In this document: in pieces, positions 47,318 through 58,784 of the stretch | How the letters are laid out: each line of letters opens with the position of its first letter | Numbering within the stretch: the stretch's first letter is position 1 | Assembly (NCBI GenBank): GCA_036936605.1 | Contig: JAUPFV010000005.1 | Coordinates: 6,594,345-6,658,344, forward strand | Reading direction: 5' to 3' | Length of the DNA: 64,000 nucleotides | Origin: Limnanthes douglasii subsp. nivea | Taxonomy: Eukaryota > Streptophyta > Magnoliopsida > Brassicales > Limnanthaceae | The notes under the pieces: model-generated | The model's database searches: none | What the model saw: the letters and a program-made list of their open reading frames with translations, nothing else | What the model was told of the DNA's origin: nothing | Made by a program: the position numbers and the translations under genes

Positions 47318-48275
47318 AATACGAAAAATGAGGCTTGCCATTTTAGGCCTTACTATCATGTGACCAAACGCTAGGTGTTTGGGGTCAACTAGTTGAGTAA
47401 ACTTCTATTTTCTGAAGAAACTCCGTCAAATCTACATGTAGGAAAACCCGAATCCCATGGTAAAAAGCATAAGTAAAGATGACCGTCTCATGCACCAAAT
47501 ATCTACAACAAGGGGTTAGGTCTGCATTAGGATCCAAATGGACACGATGTCTATAATACCTATTTTTTGCAAAAGGTATGGAAAAATGAGATCACTATCT
47601 CAGGACGATCATTTGGTTTTTGGGTTCCGCACAATATTTATTTTCCCCTTCGAACCATCCAAGTATGTGTAAAAATATATGTGAATAATCCAAAAAGGGT
47701 TGAAATGCATGAAGTTAGGTCGGACTGAGAGGTTTCACAAAACTTTGTGAATGAATAAGGAGCCTCGAGCTTATATGACGAAAATATGAATATTCTAATT
47801 TCTTTGATTATTTTAATATACTAGTGTTTGATTGGAATACAAGAGGTTTGCGTGGGTATAAGGTTGAATGTAGCGTTGCTCATGTTATGCACACTTCGTA
47901 CGGTTCATGACCTTCTGACAAGTCATAATCTCATATTTAAAAAAATACACATAAAAAATCGTTTACGTGTTAGACCTGCACAAATGGTGGTCCACCATGT
48001 GTATCTGACCCATCATATTCTAACAGAAAATACTTTTGGTTCAGCCACTCTCATCTCCTTATCCGAACTTATACAATCCTTCAATATTATTTGTTGCTCT
48101 ATAACTTTATTTTAAGACATGATCCACACAGACCCAAAGGTGCAACACTTCTTCTTTTTATATGACTCGTGTGAACCTCTGCCAATCCACGTAACATGTT
48201 TGAACCTATTCAAAGGTGTTTATCCATCTAAATTGTATGAAATCATCCAAAAGTGTTGACCCACATGTCTTGTAT
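47318..48275. repeat. Duplicated segment, copy 2, middle part
   Basis: The sequence aligns to 26663-27625. It lies between elements A and B and ends with TGTAT (48271-48275), the left target duplication of B. No gene is recognised. Confidence 0.85.
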
Positions 48276-48685
48276 TGGTGAGGATAATTATCGCTTGAGG
48301 GTAGGGTTGTAATTAGTTTGGTGTTTTTAAAGAAGTATGTGGGCGTTTGATATTTAGAGTAGAGAGTAGAGGGAGAATTGAGCTGGCTGGTTGCAGTTAA
48401 TTTTTATTACCCACATTTAATGCATGTGGTTGGGTATTTATACCCTAATCTTTTGGGCCCTTATGGGCTTTCGGGTCATGTTCAATGAACCCGGGTCATG
48501 TTTAAAGACCCATGAGCTCTAAGTAGGAGAGCAAGTAGCTTAGTCAAGAAGTGTTTAGGTTTTTTAGTACTTTTGTCATAGGTCGAACAGTCCCATTAGC
48601 TAAGTGTTCGAAGTAGTCTGTCCGGTCCGGAGGGCTAGGTCCGATCTGTCCATGTCCGGAGAGTAGTCAGATTTCGCACTCATCA
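48276..48685 (-). repeat. 3' LTR of element B (410 bp)
   Basis: Read on the minus strand it runs from TGATGAGTGC to TCCTCACCA. It contains GTCCGG/CCGGAC-rich sequence in its first 90 bp and a GGTATAAATA box. Confidence 0.95.
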
Positions 48686-48689
48686 GGAG

Positions 48690-48699
48690 CCCCTTTTTT
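48690..48699 (-). other. Polypurine tract, element B
   Basis: AAAAAAGGGG on the minus strand, a few bases before the 3' LTR. Confidence 0.8.
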
Positions 48700-48848
48700 A
48701 GGTGTTGGTTCAAAAACCTTTGTAAAAAACCTGAAAAACAATCCGATTTCAGGGGTGGTTTTAATCCGGACAGGTCTATTTGTCTTTATGGTTTTGTTCG
48801 GACTGATAAAGCTTCATGAATCCAAACGGTTTTGTGCCAGAGTTCATG

Positions 48849-49030
48849 GGACACGTTTCGCTTTCTGGTTGGTTGCTTCAGCCATTTTTTCACCTTGAAT
48901 TTCGAACCCACCTTCTTCGAAAAGCAACCTCTTAATTAAAGGTAGTGACATCAGCGCCGTCTTTAATCATGACCAATCTTTTCGAATTCTCCTAGGAATC
49001 AAAACTCCTTTTTCAGATTTACTATAAATT
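48849..49030 (+). promoter_or_regulatory. Candidate promoter of antisense gene, element B
   Basis: The G-box position has CACGTT (48852-48857, one change from CACGTG), the second site is TGACATCA (48946-48953), and ACTATAAATT lies at 49021-49030, about 100 bp before the ATG at 49126. Confidence 0.5.
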
Positions 49031-49125
49031 AAAACACTTTCTACTGTTTTACCATCTCTCTCAAGTTTACTCTGCAACTTCTTAAAACTTTCTCTCTCTA
49101 AAGCAAAAATTTACCCGTACAGTTT

Positions 49126-52075
49126 ATGTTTACAGCGAGGAACGCACTGATCAAAGGTGGGTGGCTCAACCTTTCTGAATTAGAAAAGGCGCAAAAGGTT
49201 GAAAGGGAAAGACGTATCGCTGCAGGACTACCCGTTTCGCCCATCGATAGACCAGTAACATCAACCACAGAGTCAGATCAAGGCTCTTCTTCTTCTAAAG
49301 GCACCAAGCCGAAAAGGTTATTCCAAACCAATCTCTCCCCCATTATCTCAGGTTCCTCAGTTCAAGAATCAGAACCTATGGTAGAGCCAGGCGTCACTGT
49401 CACCAATTATCAAAAACCCTCCCCCTTCATAGCTATGGGGTCGGACACTGAGCACTCTCCTCAAAAGCTAGTTGACCGGAGAAGAGGCCGATTAGTTAAA
49501 GGCCAAGCTTCCAAGAGCACCCCCTCAAAATCAGGTGCCAAAGACAGTAGCACAGGGTCAGAAGTGCCCATTAAAGTTCCCAAGGACAGGCTGCCTGGTC
49601 CGGAGGGCACTAGTCCAAGTCTTCGAAGAGAAACATCTGCATCAGAGCCCCAATCGGATGCCAGAAACCAAGGGGACACTGAAGCCCATCAGTCCGGAGT
49701 CCAGGCTGAGTCAGAGCTGAACCCTCCCTCTACTACTGCTACCGAAAACCCTTCATCAATTATGGAAGATGTAATGGAAGACTCCGTCGAAGAGGCTCCA
49801 TTTGAGTCTGAGCCCTCCGGTCAGACCAGTAGTGCTGCTGTTGCCAAAAAAGGCAAAGGCAAAGAGAAGCTGTGTTTGAGGCATCCGGATCTGCCGGAGA
49901 GCCTTGAAGGAAGGGTGGGGCCCTGCTTTCACAAATTCTAGGTTAAATACCTCCTCGCCCTGCAAAAAATTAACTATGCATTCATCCATACGGCTGAATT
50001 GGGCCGGATGCGTACGAAGTGGGGTATACCGGAGAACGTGAAGATCATGATCCCCATACACCCAGAGACTTCCATGGATTGTAAATTAAGCGAGATTGTT
50101 ATCTTCACGGAGCTGTTCAATTGGGGACTTTGATTCCCCCTGGACCCTAAAATTGTCAGATACTTCCATCTGATAAAGCTCTGCCCGAGCCAAGTGAGCA
50201 CTAATGCATGGTACACCCTTATGGCCAGTATCATGGCTTCAAGGCTCTCAGGGATTCCTCTATCAATGGAGGAGTTTGCTGCTGTGGCCAGCCTCTGCAG
50301 AAACCATCACATCCCCTTCTACCATTTCAACATGGGGGATAACTTCAAAGCTGTGGACGACTTGCTGGAGTCGGAGAGAAATTAGAAGACCCAGTTCCTG
50401 TTCGTAAGTGGTGCATGAGAGAATGGGCAGAAAATTAAGTCTGCTGTCAACCCAAGCCTTCTCACAAGCAGATGGAGGAGCGATCGTAAGTCTTCTGCTT
50501 TACACTCTTATCTCTTCTTTTTAAGCTAGTTTAAATTAATTTGTTTCATTTTTGCCTTAGCAGAACTGCCCAAGGACTTAAGTGACCATCTGAAAACCGG
50601 GCAGGCCACTTGCACCAAGATCAATGCTTGGGCTGCTGAGAGATGGGGGAACCGGTTCCATACTGCTTTCACCGGAGGCAACTTGGCAAGGTCTCATTTA
50701 TGGAACATCACAGGTCGGAGAGACTTGACTTGGGAGGAGCTCACCACTCAGCCTCCTCCGGATGTTGTGCTTAAAAGGACACATGAGCCAGATGGGTCAC
50801 TCTACTTGCCAGGCTGGGCCAAAGCCCCGAGCAAGATGACAGGCAAGAAGAAAGGCAAGAAAGTGGCCAACCCTGGAGAGGTGGAGGAGGATGCTCTCAT
50901 ACAACCGGAGGGGGCAGTCCCCAATCAAATTGATGCTGCACTCCTGGAAGCAGTGGAGCAGGAGGCTGAAAGGCAAGAAGTGCACTCCCCAGTCCCTCCA
51001 AAGGCTCCCAAAAGAGATCGTAAACGGGGAGGTGAAAGCAAAGATAGGGAGGCCAAAAGTAAGAAGACCTCTAAAGGTGAAGAGCTCTCTCTCCGGGCTC
51101 CGGAGCCTCCTTCCCAAGCTGATCCTACTGACCCAACACAAGCGGAGGAAATACCGGGCGACTTCCATACCGATGAGGTCGAAGGGGGAGATCTCAACAT
51201 TGATGGGGTAGACATCACCGGTCTTGGTGGGCTTGGTGAGTACTTCATCAATCTTCCTAGAGACGACTTTGCTGGGCCTTATCTCCCTCCGAGCACCTCA
51301 AATACAGTCATTTTCAATGGTAAGACCTTTGTTGTTTCAAGTGAAAGGGATGTCATAGCCCACTCTTTATTAAGCAATGTTCAACCTGTACTTGCGTTGG
51401 AGAAACAAGTTTGGAGTCAGGCAGACATCATCAAGGATCTTAAGTCTGACAAAGAGAGGCTTTCCGACGACCTTCGCACTGCCACTTCAAATGCTGCCAT
51501 TCTAAAGGAAGAAAACGGGGAGTTGAAGAGAAACCAAGAGGCAAGTACCACAAAAGTCACCACATTAGAGGACACCATCACAGAGCTCCGGGTGAAGCTG
51601 TCCGAACTGGAGAAAGATCTTGCCACCTCAAAGAGGGAATCCAAGGCCAAAGACCAAATCATCACCAACTTGACCAACGACAAAATTGCTCTTGAGAATA
51701 CAATGTCTAAGGCTGCCAAGGAGAAAGCCACTTTGCTAAGGGAGCAGGAAGGCCAAGATCCAAGCCAAGATCAATGCTTATGCCAACAACGTGATCGACA
51801 CCCAGGAGGAAATGTATGCCAAGGTGAACTCTGACATGGTTCTACTCTTCCATGAGAAGTTTCCGAAGAGGAACCTAGGGGATTTATGGCTTTATGTTGA
51901 GTCTGACGACCTCCCGTATCATACAATGGCTGAAGGCGATAGGTATGGTTACTCTAGTGCTTCCTCATCGGATGACGAAGAACACATCGGGGAGAAACCT
52001 GACGAAGAGAAAAGTGATCTCAAAGGGAAGAAAAAGACAGATGAAGGTGAGCCATCTTCAAAGGCTCAACCTTAA
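49126..52075 (+). pseudogene. Antisense gene of element B (several stops)
   Basis: The gene starts MFTARNALIKGGWLNLSELE and ends SSKAQP with TAA at 52073-52075. It has the same plan as in A: Ser/Pro/Lys-rich N-terminus, PF04195-like domain (about 50100-50300), intron 50486-50563, a KKKGKKV basic stretch and a coiled coil (about 51390-51830). In-frame stops lie at 49939-49941, 50131-50133, 50383-50385 (TGG to TAG) and 50416-50418 (TGG to TGA), and there is a frame change near 51750. Exon 2 up to that point is fully open. No function is assigned. Confidence 0.88.
50486..50563 (+). other. Intron of antisense gene, element B
   Basis: The donor is GCGATC/GTAAGTCTT and the acceptor GCCTTAGCAG/AACTGCC, 78 nt. 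The acceptor is a NAGNAG pair (TAGCAG), so a 75-nt alternative would also keep the frame and add one residue. Position and phase equal those in A, D and E. Confidence 0.85.
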
Positions 52076-52592
52076 CTCATGATTCAGTTTTTACTTGTTT
52101 ACCCAAACTAAAGTCCTTGGATGGCCAAGGCACTCTTTTTTGTATTTGTGTCCGGTATCTAACCGGATAGGTTTTTTGTTCTTTTTTGACAATTCAAAAG
52201 TCTTTGGAGGGCCAAGGCATTTAAAGTTATTTGGATGAATATCTTCGTTTTGTGCAATTCTCATCCTCTTACACAATCTGTTTCAATTTTGATGGCTAGA
52301 GTTTAAATAGCCCTTGGTTATTTCATAGTGAAAGTGTTTAAGTTCTCCGGCTAGAGTTTAAATAGCCCTTCTCCGATGACGAATGTTTAAGGGGTCATCA
52401 TTCTTTTATTTCAATCCGGATAGTGTGACAAAGGACAAAACTAAAACACTTCAGAATTTTTTTTAAGAAGGCATCAAATTTTATTCAAAAGCCTGGACAC
52501 CTCATTAAAACCTCCCCGTGCCACCAGGGAGGAAAGAGTATGCCCCCAAATATTTACATGGATGTTTAAACAAGTAAATATTTATACAAATG
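52076..52592. other. Convergent spacer of element B with dyads
   Basis: CCTTGGATGGCCAAGG lies at 52115-52130 and CTTTGGAGGGCCAAGG at 52202-52217. Between them TCCGGT (52151-52156) pairs with ACCGGA (52162-52167). The palindrome near the end of pol reads GTAAATATTTAT (52574-52585). The arrangement mirrors A and D. Confidence 0.65.
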
Positions 52593-55500
52593 CTACTCCA
52601 AGTACATCTGAAGATGTTCGATATTCCAAGGGTGAGTCAAAACTCTTCCATCCTTGTCTTCTAGCCAATATGTTCCAGTTTTAAGCCTTTCAACAACCAT
52701 ATAAGGTCCTTCCCAAGTCGGAGCCAATTTTCCGAACAGTTTTTCTTTAGTGTGTAAGAAGACTTTCCTCAATACCTTGTCCCCCGGTTGGAAATCTCTT
52801 CTTTTAATTCTGGAAGCAAATCTGCTCCTCATCAAACCCTGATAGTGTGACACCCTAAGGTGGGCTTTAACTCGTCTTTCTTCTACCAGATCGAGCTGAC
52901 CTCTGATTGCCACCTCGTTAGCGCATTCAGAGAAGTTGTGAACACGAAATGATGGGAGAGTTTCTTCTATGGGAGCTACTGCATCCATCCCATAGACCAA
53001 AGCAAAGGGTGACTCTTGCGTTGCAGCCCCAGCTGTTGTCCGGTAGGCCCACAAGACCTCTTGTAAATAACTAGGCCACATCCCAGCAGCCCCTTCCAAA
53101 TTCTTCTTCAAACCGGACAGAATAGTTCTGTTAGCCACTTCAACTTGCCCATTTTCTTCTGGGTGGAAAGGCGAAGAGAAACAATGTTGTATACCCCTTG
53201 AGGCACAAAAGCTCTCCATTTCCTTATTGTCGAACTGTGGCCCATTGTCTGTTGTTATCTTTCTTAGGACACCAAATCTGCAACAGATGTTGGATATAAT
53301 GAATTTTATGACAACTTTTGACGTTGTTCCTGCTAGAGGGGCTGCTTCAATCCACTTCGAAAAGTAGTCTATAGCAACAATTATAGTTTTGCGTCCTCCG
53401 GACGCCATAGGGAGTGGGCCCACTAAATCCAATCCCTATCGAGCAAAAGGAATTGGCTCATAAATTGACTCTAAATGAGTAACTGGGACATGAATTTCAT
53501 TGTTGTACCTCTGGCATGGGTCACACCTTCTTACCAATTCCTTAGCATCCTTCATGATAGATGGCCAATAATAACCGGCCAGTAAAACTCTTCTTGTTAA
53601 AGCCCTGAATCCACAATGGGCTGATCCCTCACCATCATGCAATTCGGAGAGGACTACTTGAGACACTTCATCCCCCAAACAGCGCATGAGAGGTTTACTG
53701 TAAGAATTTCTATACAAAACTTCTTTTAATATGATGAAACCACGAGCCTTGTGTTTCAATGTTCTGGCTAGTGACTTATCCGGAGGCACGATACCATCGG
53801 AGAGGTATTGCAGGAGAGGAAACCTCCAGTCCTGAGGATGTTTCACCTGTACTTCAAAAATTTCTTCTTCTTTACCCACATTTAGTTGAATGGAGGGTGT
53901 TTCCAGCACATGGATCCATGGATATGACTCCGTGTATGCTATGGTTGCCAATGAGTCTGCTAACTCATTTTCTGTCCGGGGTATATGTTCATAAGCAACA
54001 CTTTTAAACTTGAGTGCTTCATTTTTAAGGAGGAGTAAATATTTCACAAGCTGCTTCTTTTTAGCCTCAGACTGACCTTGGGCATGGTGGATAAGAAGCT
54101 GGGAGTCACTTAGTAGCCTGACCCTCTTAGCCCCACAGATGTAGGCCAACTTTAAACCAGCTATAGCCGCTTCGTACTCGGACTCATTATTAGATGCCCT
54201 GAAAGCAAAACATATAGCTTGGTACATTTTGTCACCATATGGAGAAGTCAAACACACCCCGGCACCACATCCCATAGTGCTAGATCCACCATCTGTTCGG
54301 ACGACCCATACCTTTTTATCTTTTATGTCAGTAGCCTGCTCTGAATCTCTGTCGGAGTGAAATTCAACCAGAAAATCAGCCATAGCTTGGGCTTTGACTG
54401 CTGTTCGAGGAGCAAAATCTATGTCGAAGTCCCCCAATTCTACTGACCACTTAGTCATCCTGCTCGAAATGTCTGCCTTTTGGAGGACATTCTTTAAGGG
54501 AAAGGAAGTCCGAACGATGATGGGATGAGCCTGGAAATAAGGCCTCATCTTTCTGGCAGCTATCACCAGGGCTAATGCTAACTTTTCGAGTTTCAAGTAG
54601 CGACTTTCTGCATCTATCAAACTTTTGCTGATGTAGTACACTGGATGGGGATGACTATCCACTTCTCTTACCAACACAACACTGATGGAACAACTTGAAA
54701 CTGCCAAATACACAAAGAGTGTCTCCCCTTCAACTGGTTTAAATAGAGTTTTGAGGGAGGACAAGTGCTTCTTGATCTCATTGAAAGCCTCATCACACTG
54801 CGGGGTCCAATCGAATCCCTTTGCACCTTTCAAGGTTTGAAAGAACGAGGCGCACCTGTCCGAAGACCTTGAGATAAATCTGTTTAAGGCAGCTAATCTC
54901 CCTGTTAGCCGCTGTACTTCTTTAATATTTCGAGGAGTCTCCATCTGGAATAAAGCATTAAGCTGGTCCGGATCGGGTTGTATCCCATGCTCACTTATAA
55001 TATAGCCTAGAAACTTCCCGGACTGCACTCCGAACACACATTTTTCTGGGTTTAATTTCAAATTCACTTTTACCAAGTTGGCAAAAGTTTCTTGGAGATC
55101 AGCCAAATGCAATTGCTCATCTACACTTTTCACCATCATGTCATCAATGTATACTTCCATATTTCTCCTAATCTGATCAGCAAAGGCTTTGTTTACTAAT
55201 CTCTGATAGGTAGCCCCAGCATTTTTCAACCCAAACGGCATCACCCTATAGCAATGAAGACCTCTGTCAGTGACAAATGTGGTTTGCTCATGATCCTTCA
55301 GATCCACTTGGATCTGATTGTATCCGGAGAAGGCATCCATAAAGGATAGTAACTTGTTCCCAGAGGTGGAGTCTACTAGCTGATCAATCCGGGAGACTGG
55401 GTACAAATCTTTTAGGCAAACTATATTGAGATCTGTGAAGTCAATGCACATGCGCCACTTGCCATTCTTCTTTTTCACCAGAACCGGATTGGCAGTCCAC

Positions 55501-55880
55501 AAATGATATTGAGACTCCTTGATATGCCCCATCTTTGTGAGCCTGACAACCTCTTGCACAATGACATCAACCTTTTCCTTGGAGAAAGCCCTTCTCTTTT
55601 GAACCACTGGTGCTACATCTTTCCGGACGGATAGGTGATGTGATATCACATCTGCTGGAACCCCCGTAACATCAGCGTTGCACCAAGCGAAAACGTGTTG
55701 ATGATTCTTCAAAAACTTTAACATTTCATTTTTCAAGACGGGTGGCATCTTAGACCCTATCTTAACACTTTTTCCTTCTTCTAAACAATGTGTCTCTACC
55801 TCTTCGACCGGTATTAACACTCCAGGGGTCTCTCTGGGGTCATCAATTTCACCCTCACCCCTAGAAAGCCCCTCAAATTT
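52593..55880 (-). pseudogene. pol of element B (one nonsense codon)
   Basis: The minus strand encodes RT (FMDAFSGYNQI, YIDDMMVKS near 55130-55160), Ty3-type RNase H, a second RNase H (RTDGGSSTMGCGAG near 54290), and integrase with its HHCC finger (about 53500-53640), DDE core (LDLVGPL, TTDNGPQF, NGQVEVANR) and C-terminal domain ending HLQMYLE. The single break is TGG to TAG at 53433-53435, just before the first catalytic Asp of integrase. Everything else, about 1,090 codons, is open, which makes this the best preserved pol in the window although its LTRs are more diverged than those of A. Confidence 0.93.
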
Positions 55881-58219
55881 CTATGGCTCATTGATTCGAA
55901 CTGTCCCCAGTTTCCGGGGAGCCAGAGCTGTGGCATAACATTCTCTTGCAACCTTTTGACTGTTCCGGACAACTCCCACCTATCCCTGAACAACATATTT
56001 CAAGCACTGTTGGACTGTCGAAGCCACTACATGCATCCTAGAGAGCCAAGACCTTCCTAGAATGGCATTATAGCAAGTAGGACAATCCACCACGATAAAA
56101 AGTATCCTGACCATTTTCTTGAAAGGGCCCTTGCCCAATAGAACTTCCTCTTCGAACTCTCCGATCACATCTGCTGAGCTGCCAGTAAAGCCCACAATTG
56201 ATCTGTCCGAACTCTGAATTACAGCTGGATTTTTCATTCTCTTGTACGTAGCTAAGAAAAGGATATTGGTTGAGCTTCCAATATCCACCAGAATTCGTCT
56301 TATGTCATTGCCCCTAATAGACGCTCCTATGACAACAACATCCTCATGAGGGCTAGCTATATCTCTTAAATCATCTTCATCAAAAACAATGAAGGGGAAT
56401 GGATTTGGTAACTGATAGGAACTCATGCCTCCTTCTAGCTGGGTGGCTAAAGTATGAACGTGCCTCTTCCTTGAAGAAGTGGAGCTGCCATAGTATCCCC
56501 TCCGAAAATTGTAAGTGACTCAAAAAACTTAATGAGTCCGGAGACCGTCCTAGAACATTCCTCAATTGCACCCACTCTGTTTCGAGTTGGATCAGGATCC
56601 AAGTACTCAGATTCCACATCAAACCTCTCAATTATAACCATGGCTCCCTTCGGAGCAGCATTACTTGGACCAACCCGGTAAGTATTGTCAGGCCTGTTAC
56701 CTCCTCTTCTTTTGACATAAGCCCCCAGCTTTCCCCTTTCGATTAAGTTCTGAACCTCTTGTTTCAAAGCTATACAATCATCGGTGGTATGGACAACATC
56801 ATTGTGATATTGGCAAAAAGAGTTATTGCGATGCTCTTTGGGAGATTGCAGTGTGGCTGGTCTTCTATAGTGCACCTCTTCCTTTGTTTTATCATAAATG
56901 GTGGCCACACTTTCTTTTAATTCTGCGAACCACTTTGGTTGGACCCATGGCCCTCTCTTGTTTCTGGATTGCTGATTCTGAGCAGGAGCAGCTGGCTGAG
57001 ACTGAGCTTTGGCCCTACCATGCCCTTGTTCGGTCTCTTTTGCCTTGTTTCCAGACTGATTCTAATTGGGATTTGGTGTCACCGGGGTAGACCTAACCTG
57101 CCTGTGCACCCTGGTTTTCTTCGTTTCATTGACATTAATCTGTTTTCCAACCTGATTCAGCAACTCTCCCTATGTCATGGCCTTCTTCCTGGTCACTGAA
57201 TCAGCCAAATTGCCAGGGTTCAAGCCCTATCTTAGGGATGTTATTGCTACCTGTTCGAAGCAATCAGCCAGCCCATTCTTGGTATTCACAAAACGACTTA
57301 TATATTCTTTTAAGGACTCATTTGGTTCCTGGGCACAATGGATTATTGTGTCTCCATTTCCCTTTAGCTCTTTACTCTTTACGAACTGCCTTTGAAAGGC
57401 CACCCAAAAAGTATCGAAATTCTTAACACAACCCTGAGGCAGGCTGTTATACCATTTTAGAGCACTCCCCGTAAATGATTGGGAGAAGGCTCTGCAAAGT
57501 AGCGTATCATCGTCGTCAAAGTTCATCATGAAGTTTTTAAACTGTTCCAAATGGTTGTCCGGATAAGTACTGCCATTGTACTTTTCCATTTTAGTGCTGT
57601 CAAACCTCCTAGGGAGGTTTCCGGACAGAATTTTGGAAGATAATGGGGATTGCCTCCAATTTCTACCACGACTGAACACGGTATCCTCATTGGGAGTTGT
57701 AAAGATACCTGGTTCATCGTGAAAAGCGAAAGGATCCATCAGCATCCGGTCCACATGCCTCCGGCTATGAGATGACCCTTTACCAATATTCCTCTTCATC
57801 TTTCCATGTCTATCCCTTTTTCTTGAATATTTCTTGATCTGTTTTTGCTTCTTTTTAGTTCGACCCTCATCGCTGCTAGAGGATAAGGATTCTTCAATTC
57901 TCTCATCGTCCGAAGAGCTATCAGAAGATTCTGAGCTTGAGTCAGAACTCTCCACTGGCTTAGACCGGTGAGACTTCTTGGAGCTGGCATGAGTCTTTTT
58001 GGTACTCACATGAGTCTTTGAAGGCTCATGTTCTCTTGGGTTATCGGTGTAATAAGAAACTGATGCTTTGGACTTTTCTTTCATGCCCATCTTAGCCTTT
58101 TCTGCCCTCAGAGCTTCTATTTCACCCTTTAGCCTATCACGCTCTTCGATAGTGTACTCATCGTTCTCACCCACCACTTCGAGCAGAGCTGGTGGTACTT
58201 CTGGATCGTCCGGATTCAT
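55881..58219 (-). pseudogene. gag-protease of element B
   Basis: The start codon (MNPDDPEVPP) is at 58219. An in-frame GTG 45 bases upstream also opens the frame, but the ATG is conserved across copies. The N-terminal charged region and gag domain are present. The zinc knuckle has GH changed to VH (YHNDVVHTTDDC, near 56800). Protease reads LVDIGSS, so Gly-Thr at the active site is altered (DTG to DIG). Stops from C-to-T changes lie at 57227-57229, near 57170, near 57060 and at 55980-55982, with a frame change near 56480. It ends at the shared amber codon 55881-55883. Confidence 0.9.
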
Positions 58220-58270
58220 TCGGACTGACTTTTTTTGCTGGTTTTGAATGCTTGATTCAGGCACCCTCTT

Positions 58271-58288
58271 CCCCCACTGTGGTCGCCA
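58271..58288 (-). other. Primer binding site, element B
   Basis: On the minus strand TGGCGACCACAGTGGGGG begins three bases after the 5' LTR. Confidence 0.75.
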
Positions 58289-58291
58289 ATT

Positions 58292-58701
58292 TGGTGAGGA
58301 TAATTATTGCCTGAGGGTAGGCTTGTAATTAGTTTGGTGTTTTTAAAGAAGTATGTGGGCGTTTGATATTTAGAGTAGAGAGTAGAGGGAGAATTAAGTT
58401 GGCTGGTTGCAGTTAATTTTTATTACCCACATTTAATGCAGGTGGTTGGATATTTATACCCTAATCTTTTGGGCCCTTATGGGCTTTCGGGTCATGTTCA
58501 ATGGACTCGGGTCATGTTTAAAGACCCATGAGCTCTAAGTAGGAGAGCAAGCAGCTTAGTCAAGAAGTGTTTAGGTTTTTTAGTACTTTTGTCATAGGTC
58601 GAACAGTCCCATTAGCTAAGTGTTCGAAGTGGTCTGTCCGGTCCGGAGGGCTAGGTCCGATCTGTCCCTGTCCGGAGAGTAGTCAGATTTCGGACTCATC
58701 A
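58292..58701 (-). repeat. 5' LTR of element B (410 bp)
   Basis: The repeat is equal in length to the other LTR and ends on the plus side with GACTCATCA next to the duplication TGTAT. Confidence 0.95.
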
Positions 58702-58784
58702 TGTATGAACCCGGCTTAAGATGCACGAGCCAACATACAAATATACACTACTACGAATATGGATAGATTCCTCACGGTCATAAT
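58702..58784. repeat. Duplicated segment, copy 2, right part
   Basis: These 83 bp between B and C align to 27621-27700. They end CATAAT, so ATAAT is the likely left target duplication of element C. Confidence 0.85.

Larger units (their letters stand above)
48276..58701 (-). mobile_element. Full-length Tat element B (10.4 kb), inverted relative to A
   Basis: Two 410-bp LTRs differ at about 13 positions by eye (about 96.8% identity). The perfect duplication TGTAT lies at 48271-48275 and 58702-58706, and the empty site TGTAT at 27621-27625. On the minus strand the order is 5' LTR (58292-58701), primer site, gag-pro, pol, convergent spacer, antisense gene (plus strand here), polypurine tract and 3' LTR. 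The LTR sequence groups it with A as a related subfamily. Confidence 0.97.

Noticed and set aside
58220..58264. GTG start 15 codons upstream of MNPD in gag of B (also open in C)
   Set aside because: Element A has a one-base difference that closes this frame, while the ATG is shared by all copies.
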